From positions 54,975,245 to 55,039,244 of the forward strand of contig OZ024902.1 of the NCBI GenBank assembly GCA_964017125.1: a stretch of 64,000 nucleotides of DNA, in the 5' to 3' direction. Both the position numbers and the translations under genes were made by a program. Under the pieces are notes generated by a model, which did no database searches, was not told the origin of the DNA, and worked only from the letters and a program-made list of their open reading frames with translations. Positions 56,306 through 64,000 of this stretch are shown here, in pieces; the first letter of the stretch is position 1; the number at the start of each line of letters is the position of its first letter. The DNA is from Flabesymbios commensalis. Lineage: Eukaryota > Annelida > Polychaeta > Terebellida > Flabelligeridae.

Positions 56306-59151
56306 TATTGCAATTGAAGCACAATTATAAAATAATAAAGAATACCACTGATCACCAAGGCTTTCATTTGAAATACTCATCCGGTTGATTATTTTACTAC
56401 ATTAGAAAACGTTTCAACATATGACACACATAGAAAATCTCGAAAACGTAAAATATATGCGGTGAAGTTTTTTTTCTTTACTGATTTTAAAATTAAAGTG
56501 CAGTGCTCTTCGTCGAGGAGAACAATGAAGCGTATTGTCACAAATAATTTGAATTAATAACCACCAATTTTTCCGAAAACATTTGATTAACTATTCAAAG
56601 GTATTTATTATATTGCGAGAGTTACTAATTACATCCAGTTCAGTAAATGAGAAAAAGTACAAACGTGTTCGATCAAAATTGTTCCAATTAATTGACAGTC
56701 AGAATGCAACAGCGAAAACCATCAATCTGAGGCAGGTGATTTACCACCCCATCACCGCTGTTTTATTATAATTAGCCAAAAAGTGAAGGATTCTGCAATG
56801 TGTTTGGTATAGAGAACGTATGAGACATCGGTGTGCTTAGGGGCTCTAAATCTCCTATATTTGATAACAAGCTATGTTCATGTAACCCCTTGAGCATTAG
56901 AAGGTAGAAGAACTGTAAATACTTCCATTTATTCAAAATAACAAGCAACAATTATTGAGTTAGAATGACTTGCTACATAATCATGATTATGTGTCTCTAA
57001 TGTGAACATTCGTGAAACTATGGTAAGCCTACCAACTATTTTTTTCCATTGGTTGAAAGTAGTTGCGTTCTGAAATACTGTTCGCAAATATATATCAACA
57101 TGGAATTGTTTAACAGGAAATACATAAACATTGAATTTCGGAACAGTAGTTAAAGATTCATTTTCTCTGATGGTATCTGAACTTATGCAAATATCAGAAC
57201 ACTCCATGTGTCGGTGACGTGGGCTCTACATTAGGGATGGAAGTGTTTGTAGTTATCTACATTTGTGTTGTATGTAGTGATAGGATTGAATTGGAACATT
57301 ACAACATTTAAAAAACAATCCGTATAAAAGGAATGTCATAGATAGAGACATATTATATTAGCATAACAAATCAAACAATTAGTATCAACATAATCACCCA
57401 TTTGGAGATAAAAGTGTGTATCTGCCACTTTACACTCTTCCAGCTCCGAGGAGACGATATGTGTACATGATAAACATACTGTAAAAATATACCATTTAGA
57501 TAACAAAATATAGCCAGGTGGTAATAATAATAGTTCGTTAAATAACAAAGGGTTACATACAGTCTGAAGGTATTTATAGTGAGATGAGATGATAATATTT
57601 ACAGTTTATTTACGTTATCCGTTTTTCGCACAATTACTGTACGTTGTAACACAATTTCTAAGTGGAAAGTAACGATCCCTATGATGAGATAATCTAGATT
57701 CCATTTAAATGAATCACTAAAATATATTTTATGAGATGATGGGGATTAAAGTATGTGGGTCGTCACGATTCCCTGAACACACGTCACAGGCCGCGTAACG
57801 AGGTAAATATTATTGGTCAGTGAAGCCACACGATACGCCTGCTTTAATATAATAATCTAAATATTTTGAATAAAACATGTGAAGATCGAATAATCACTTA
57901 ACTGTAAAAAATTGTGGTCAATCAAATGACCTATAGTTCGGCAAAGATGACAATTTTATTAGGCTTATTAGTAGATACTAGTACACTGGTATAGTCAGTA
58001 AAAACCTTGCCATAGTACATTAAAATACACCAAAGAGCAAAAAGACATGTAAAGCACATTATACATGTTTATTTTACAAGATTAAAAATAAGCGCAATGG
58101 CAATATATCACCTAAGCCTATTTTCTTCGCTGACTAACCATTCAAGTAATGAATAATAAGACATTGAAACTTCATCTATGTCTCTAGCTTTACTTAAGTA
58201 TATTAAATATGCGCTATTATCATAACAATCCATATACGACGCTTATATATATATGCCTCATGGCAAGCTATTATAAGGTAGATTTGACATACTTTTCAGG
58301 AATCGGATCAGGGTCACCGTAATGTTGTTTTAGGTGCCCTAAGGGGCACATGATTGAAACCACTGAGCCACTGGCTACTGTCCAGACTTTACAGACGTCA
58401 GATTCTGACGTCCAAAATCGATCCCCGTACTGCAAGAGTAAACATAATTTCTAATGGCCGTAGACACATAACATAGGTATTCAAATGAATCAGAAAGAGC
58501 TAACTAAGACATTCACGATGATTTCAAATGGAAAATAACCCTTTGGTCTTTTGTTTGTACGAAAGTTTTTCAGCGCTTTAGGGATTAAGGGACGTCTGTC
58601 ACTGGTACGAGGCTGCTTCTAGGAAAAAAATATGTGGCCCTTTAATAGCTGCTTTCACCACATGTCCTTCCCGAAACAATCAGCTGTGTCAGTACACTGA
58701 CAAAACTTAGAATTTTACTATAAAAAGGTAGATGATACCGTTGTATGTTAATGTGTAAAGTAGGTCTAAGTTGAATTTGTACAGTAAGTCAAAAAATGTA
58801 ACTACCAACACGTGATCAAGTCTTAACTAATCAGAAAACTTGAGACTGAATGTAAATCAATGGTGACTTGGCTGAGCCGCTGCATGGTGACACCGGCCGC
58901 AGATGAAACCTCAACCTTATCATTATTATTAAATCAAGGTATGCTATTATGTTGCGTCTACATATTCGACATTGTGCGAAGCTGGTTAACTCGTGCAACA
59001 TTACTCTATTATTTATCAGCATAATTTGTCAGTATTTTTAAAGTTGGAGTTGCTGACGTAATGTACAGCTTCAAATGACGAAAAAATATTTATATTTAGG
59101 AAAAATAGACCTTGCACAAATTAAATGATCTGCTAAACTAAACATCCACTA
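56306..59151. other. Intergenic DNA
   Basis: AT-rich with no supported gene. Open frames at 56,583-56,771 (+) and 56,929-57,207 (-) have no recognised similarity. A family F repeat lies at 58,395-58,589 (- orientation). Confidence 0.45.
58395..58589 (-). repeat. Family F repeat copy
   Basis: The near-palindrome GACGTCAGATTCTGACGTC, then ATCGATCCCCGTACTGCAAG, CATAACATAGGTATTCAAAT, and TTTTTCAGCGCTTTAGGGATT. Confidence 0.75.
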
Positions 59152-59246
59152 CAAACGAGCAAGCACGAGACGTTGACCCAACGTTGGTTTACTTTTGGCC
59201 CAACATTAAACCAACGTTGTGGTTGGGCCAACCATGTCTGCTGGTT
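59152..59246. repeat. Decayed hairpin MITE downstream of the phosphatase gene
   Basis: GAGCAAGCACGAGACGTTGA at the left, GTCTGCTGG at the right, with CCCAACGTTGGTTTA facing TAAACCAACGTTG. Confidence 0.7.
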
Positions 59247-59285
59247 AGGCCTATTTCAGCAATTTCAGTGATAATTTCGATTATA

Positions 59286-59291
59286 TTTATT
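59286..59291 (-). terminator. Candidate polyadenylation signal of the phosphatase gene
   Basis: TTTATT on the + strand, that is AATAAA on the coding strand, about 135 bases after the stop codon and just past a hairpin MITE. Position is plausible; no transcript evidence. Confidence 0.4.
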
Positions 59292-59297
59292 ATTTTG

Positions 59298-59406
59298 CCC
59301 AGTAAACACAAAACCTTTATATAACATTTGCACAATGTTGGAGCAGCGTCGAAGACGTTGGGCCGGCGATGTACAAATGTTATACAAATGTTTTGTGTTT
59401 GCTGGG
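59298..59406. repeat. Hairpin MITE in the presumed 3' UTR of the phosphatase gene
   Basis: Left CCCAGTAAACACAAAACCTT, right TGTTTTGTGTTTGCTGGG; ATAACATTTGCACAATGTTGG partly faces GTACAAATGTTATAC; apex GCGTCGAAGACGTTGG. It ends 20 bases from the stop codon at 59427, so it should be transcribed as a long stem in the mRNA if the signal at 59286 is used. Confidence 0.85.
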
Positions 59407-59426
59407 TATGATATCACTAACACGGG

Positions 59427-60204
59427 TTAATAACGTGTGGTGGCTTGTGTATAATACGTTTTCAAAGGTGGTGGACGAACTACATCTTGTCTTAGACGAC
59501 GAGATCTTTCCAAGAAATCTTGAACTGCTGAGTTAAGTTCACTATTCTCCACCTTTTTGCGATCTTTGGTAGATTTTTTGTCAGTTGATAATATACCGCT
59601 CGATGTGTAATTGCCATATCTTGGCTGATAGCCAGAGGTACCCTTGTTAAATCCATGTGTGCGTGCATAAATAACAAGCTGCCTTTGGAAGTTTTTGTTG
59701 AGAAGAACCAGCGGACGTTTCCTCTTCAAGAGACTCACTGCGTTTAAGAGATTCATTTGCTTGTGTTGCATGAGATAGGCCACACATATAGTGGCACTTC
59801 TATTGACCCCCAGTGCACAGTGTACAAGGCAGACACCTCCCCGCCTCAGACACCCATTCAGGTAAGAAGTGGCTTCTGGGATATGTTGCCGCATGTCGTA
59901 ACGATCAGTGTCCTCAGCCTTGAACTCGTAATACTCAATGTCCAGTCCCTCGTAGGGTGAGACGTCTGGGTTCTTCCTGGGTCCCTTGTAACCTGCACAG
60001 TTGAGGACATGAGTGATACCCAGGCGTCGCAGCAGACGTAGACTCTCTGCATTGTGCTGACTGCCTATGTAGACATGAGGCAGGAGCTGGGCCGGTTCTG
60101 AAGGTAGTCTGGAACATGAGCCTTCAGTGAGAATGGCTTGCATTTGATCCATGCATTCAGCATCTGCTGAGCTGGTGCTCGAATACATCATCAAATCACA
60201 CCTT
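59427..60204 (-). CDS. Atypical dual-specificity protein phosphatase, last coding exon (254 aa from its first Met pair)
   Basis: A cysteine-based phosphatase expected to remove phosphate from Tyr and Ser/Thr of protein substrates. From the Met at 60191: LLPHVYIGSQHNA (36-48) starts the catalytic domain, AEDTDRYDM (92-100) carries the general-acid Asp94, and VHCALGVNRSATICVAYLM (123-141) is the C-x5-R loop with Cys125 and Arg131; the domain ends near ARTHGF. No rhodanese/CH2 domain is present, which places it among small atypical DUSPs. About 70 further residues form a basic, Ser-rich tail with no recognised domain. A splice acceptor (TTGTATTTTTACAG, AG at 60206-60205 on the - strand) just upstream of the Met shows at least one 5' exon, which I cannot place; it may be non-coding or add N-terminal residues. 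The loop has Asn130 where Ser or another small residue is more usual. Confidence 0.92.
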
Positions 60205-60815
60205 CTGTAAAAATACAAAATAATATTAGACTACATGATATATATGATAGGTTCGCCTAATATGAGCATTGTCCTATTATGAGTGTAGGTCAATCAATCG
60301 ATCAATGGATAAAACTTTTATAGTGCCTTTAAAGTTTTGCAACTCAGCTAAACCTCTCCCAACAATAAATCAACCAGTAGAGCCAATTCATAACCTTTAT
60401 TTCATGTCCATATCCAAGCAGTTGTTGTCAGGGTGTCATCTTAATCGTGCTGTGCTTAACATTCATTCGTCCAGTGCAATATACATAGCAGTGCTTGACT
60501 CTGTGAGCTTTCACCTAGCTGTTCCGTGCCCGAGTGTCGTTTTCAGAGCCGTTGGCCCGTTCCGAGTCGTCCACTCTGAACACGACCAATCCTCGCTCTG
60601 CGTCCGAACAACACATAACAACTCCACTTTATCAATCGCACCACCAGCGGACCAAGTTGTTCCAACGCTGGCTCAAGGTCCTCCAGTCTGCATGACAGCG
60701 TGATAGGGTCGATCAGTGAGAAGTTAGTGCTAACACGGTGCAGTGTTGGCCCAATACCCAACAGCACCTATATCCTCAGCGGACTGAGCTCAGAGGCGTA
60801 CAAATCCTTAGCGTG
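60205..60815 (-). other. Presumed intron or upstream region of the phosphatase gene
   Basis: No 5' exon can be assigned. Open frames on both strands (60,269-60,767) lack similarity. A decayed hairpin-like patch (GTTGTTCCAACGCTGG ... CAGTGTTGGCCCAATAC) lies at about 60,655-60,770. Confidence 0.4.
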
Positions 60816-60819
60816 ATCA

Positions 60820-63760
60820 TGTGTCATGGTCGAGGCCAAAGCAGGTTTGTCAACAGGGAGCCAGGCTGCTGAGGCGCTAGGGTGGGGAAGCCAGATCAAA
60901 TAGGTGAGATTCAAGTAATTTCTGGAATGTTAAAATTGTTTAGGCATTATGTATCGGCACATGCATGGGCATTCCATAAGGCTGGATCAGATATGGATAA
61001 AGCTCTTGACCCAGTCTTATTTTTTATACATGGAACAACAAAGTTATTTAAATTTGTGAAGAAGTCAGTTACAATAAGTTACCTTGCTACTGACCAGTGC
61101 CACTTCAATTTACCTTGGCAAGGTCTAAAGACAGACTTTCTAGAATTCGAGACAGGTCACGGATGAGATAGAAGCATGCCCTACATGTTTGGGGATATGT
61201 GTTTTCGGAAATTCAAGCTATGGATTTAGATGGATTTATGTCTTGACCTGGAATTAAGGATGGGACATTATTTTTTTTTAAATCCCGCTGAAGTTTGGTC
61301 CAATGAGAAGAAATTCTGTCTCACTATGATAAGTCTTCAGCTTAGAAGAACCTGTCATCCAGGCGGACACGGCCATTACACAATGTTGCAACTACTGAAG
61401 AGATTCATTAGCTTTGGAAACGGATAGAGCCATGTAAATTTGAGTATCATCGGCTTAAAGATGTTGGTTTATGTCAAAACTGGAGATAATAGCGCTGAGT
61501 GATGAAGTGTATGGTGTTAAAAGCACTGGTCCCAGCACAGAGCCCTGTGGAACTCCATATGACAGTGTGACTTTATCTGACAGAATGTATTTAATTTTTA
61601 CGGATTTGTACCTATTTTGCAAATATGAAAAAAAAAATTTGAGCCTGCCCAGATATTCCATATAAATCTGAAAGTCTATTTGTTAATATAGCATGGTCAA
61701 TAGTGTCGGAAGCGGCCGACAAGTCAAGCAAAGTCAGAGCTGTAACCTCACCTTTGTCTAGATACCAATAATGATATCGTTATGTACTTTCAGTAGAGCT
61801 GAATCGGTAAAATGATGTTTCCTGTCGGCTGATTGTAACGGATTAGATAGATGGTTATTTTTATATGAGCTTGCAACAGATTGGTTACAACCCTTTCTAA
61901 GATTTTGGAAATGAAACTGAAGTTGTATACAGGCCTGTGATTTTTTAGTTCGTTTTTAGGAAGAGATGTTTTTTAAGTAGTGCTCTTACATGAGCTTCTT
62001 TGAAAGTTTGAGGTAATTTATTAGTTTTCATTGAAATGTTAATGATATCAGTGATTTTTTTTGCACGCTTGTAGGAATGGGTTCCAGATCACATGATTTT
62101 GACGATGAGCTCAAAATAAGCTTTTTAATTTGATCTTCTGTCGCGCGTTCGAAAACCTTCATTTTGGATCTAATTTCTGTTTTTTTGAACTGATGGAATA
62201 TTCTGTACTTTGTCTGGAAATTTGGAACGGATAGTTTCAATTTTATCAACAAAATATTTAGTGAAATTGTCACAGTGATTTTACTGATGTTAATTCTGGC
62301 AGAGCCGGTGGTGGAATTCTATGCAGAATGCTATTTATGGAGTTTTATAGACGACGAAGAACGTCCGAATTTTCTGAAATAACATCAGCTAAATATATCG
62401 ATTTAGCTTTGGTCATCATTCTGTTACACGGTGGCACTGATCTTTGTAACGAGAACGATCTAGATGTGTGCGAGATCTGCGCCATCTTCGTTCAAGATTG
62501 TAGCGAAGAGTTTTAGTCGTCATCATTTTTTTAGTCATCCATGGAGTTGGTGGAGTATTTGTACTTAAGGGAGCGTATTTATCTAAGATAGAGCTAAGGA
62601 CATAATTATACCGTTTACAGAGTGCTGAGAGATCATTCTCTTGTTTCTTTGTTAGATCCAAATTGAGGCTATCTGAATAGAAAGAATATTTTTATTAGAC
62701 CCTTTCGTCTTACAACCGTCAATCTCTGATGTAACCGCGAGATGGTCTGAAAAACCTGCTGCCGAAAAAACTAATTTGATAGAATTAGAAATGCGCTAAT
62801 TGGTGATCAAAATATATAGCCATTGTCCATGAACATGAGCTCGAAAATTAACATGCTGCTTGGGAGCGAAACATGTGAGGATTTCATTGAATTTATTGGT
62901 TTGTCCATTTGAGTTATCTAGATGTAAGTTGAAATATCCCAATATTTACAAATTGTCATGGAGTGGAATTATATTATCTAGCAAATCTTGAAATTCATCC
63001 AAAAATTGCCATATACCGTCTTGAAGCCTATAAAGGCAGACAACGAAACCACTCAACAAATTGTCGACGCTTCGAACGTTTTAAATGATAGCAGAGGATG
63101 AATATCAGATTTTCATTGTTCAAACACTAGAACACACCCTCCTGCCCGCTGATCTGCACGAGTTTCATGAAAAAACGAATAGACATGAGGAGAAATATCA
63201 GCTATCGTTTATTGCGTTTCATCAAGTTTCAACCATGTCTCTGTCACTGCCACAATGTTAAGATTTTTCGATGTTACATATTCGGAGAATGGGGCAGTTT
63301 TAGGTTTGATAGACCGAACATTCATTGTTGAAATTTTAATTCTGTCATTTGAGCAAGAGGGACCCAGATTTAAGCTGACATCTCCTGCCTGTAGAAGTAA
63401 GATGGCTAATTTAAAAGAAGGACGAGAAGGTGGTAGTGGAAGTAATTTGCGATTGAAACATACATTTAAAAGAGGTAATTTTGCTGCACGACCAAATTTG
63501 AAAAACATGATGCTTGTTATTGATGACGGTTGGTGACAATTTGTGACAAATAGGGTTGGGCCACAAAAGGACAATTCGTCATCCCTGTGTAGGCTGTAAT
63601 AGACACGGCTGTTGGGAACATAGTGAGTATGAAGATAGGAGACATGATTTTAGAGATGGATATGTTGATAATCGGCGGCCGTAATCATAATCAATACTAA
63701 ACAGCACGCCTATGATGCTTAAGATGACATCTTGGTCGCTGAACAAACTTTTTTTTATCA
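60820..63760 (-). mobile_element. LINE (L2/CR1-like), nearly full coding length but broken
   Basis: On the - strand: an N-terminal 2A-like LLLQAGDVSLNLGPS (63,400-63,355), endonuclease domain TMNVRSIKPKTAPFSEY and LNIVAVTETWLKLDE (63,325-63,210), linker fragments near 62,660-62,420 and 62,270-62,030, the RT box GVPQGSVLGPVL (about 61,560-61,525), ISSFDINQHL followed by ADDTQIYMALSV (about 61,475-61,420), LQHCVMAVSAWMTGSSKL (about 61,385-61,335), and a tail RALSISDPALWNAHACA (about 61,000-60,950). In the active-site box the expected Tyr before ADD is a stop, and there are several other stops and frame changes. It lies upstream of the phosphatase exon, in the same orientation, probably in its intron. 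Confidence 0.85.
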
Positions 63761-64000
63761 ACTTGGAATTTTATTTTATTATGTGGAAGATAATTTTTTT
63801 TGTTGATATTTTGCTGAACAAACTGTTTTATTTAAAAAAAAACTTATAGCCCCCCCCCCCCCCCCCACCGTATCATCTGGTACGCCCCTTATCAGTGGTT
63901 ATCAGTTTCATTTTCAACACATCTAGTGTTTTATCATGGCAATGCCCCTCATTGTGATTTTAATTCTGTATGCGATACACTGTACATTTTTGATTTTACC
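63761..64000. other. Non-coding end of window
   Basis: AT-rich with a C-run at 63,850-63,866. No gene recognised. Confidence 0.4.

Noticed and set aside
56929-57207. 92-codon - strand open frame with a protein-like composition
   Set aside because: No family motif, no splice context, and no similarity I can name; length is within chance for AT-rich DNA.
60269-60703. 144-codon + strand open frame upstream of the phosphatase exon
   Set aside because: Low-complexity composition with no recognised domain; overlapped by open frames on the other strand, as expected by chance in a GC-richer patch.

Overview
The window is eukaryotic DNA, almost certainly from a marine invertebrate. It has AT-rich introns, GT..AG splice junctions, many decayed LINEs, SINEs and DNA transposons, frequent TAGGCCTA-type words, and a deuterostome-like 5S rRNA sequence inside a SINE. 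An echinoderm or a close relative is my best guess, but this rests on general repeat flavour and not on a diagnostic gene.

Only two host genes can be supported. One is a 13-exon gene on the + strand (30129-50317) for a 375-residue extended short-chain dehydrogenase/reductase of the NAD-dependent epimerase/dehydratase class; all exon junctions keep the frame. The other is the coding exon of an atypical dual-specificity phosphatase on the - strand (59427-60204). The two genes converge tail to tail across about 9 kb of repeat-rich intergenic DNA. Nothing links their functions.

Layout: 1-800 and about 2860-4108 are decayed LINE fragments. 800-7600 holds short TIR elements and hairpin repeats. 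7783-14382 is a stack of transposons nested inside one another: an outer TIR element with AATTAC duplications contains a small Harbinger-like MITE and a GGAGAGTGGGGCA element; the latter contains a 20-bp minisatellite, which is split by a 1.9-kb hAT-like element with an exact 8-bp duplication. 14.4-19.6 kb is gene-free with scattered MITEs. 19661-23568 is the most interesting piece: long terminal inverted repeats enclose a broken reading frame of an uncharacterised multicopy invertebrate protein family whose motifs resemble a PIN/XPG-type nuclease, and that frame is interrupted by a SINE with a 5S rRNA head. 23675-23991 is a SINE with two tRNA-like heads and a 12-bp target duplication. 24-30 kb is repeat relics. 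30-50 kb is the dehydrogenase gene, whose introns carry large modular repeats. 50.3-59.1 kb is intergenic, with a second copy of one modular repeat. 60.8-63.6 kb is a broken LINE (L2/CR1-like) with a 2A-like motif.

The main unexplained signals are: (i) the long-TIR element with the nuclease-like frame; (ii) a set of modular repeats of different sequence that all begin near CCCGCC and end in CTTGTT or CTTGTTA, with variable numbers of internal 100-160 bp modules; and (iii) a conserved dehydrogenase gene whose expected catalytic tyrosine is a leucine.
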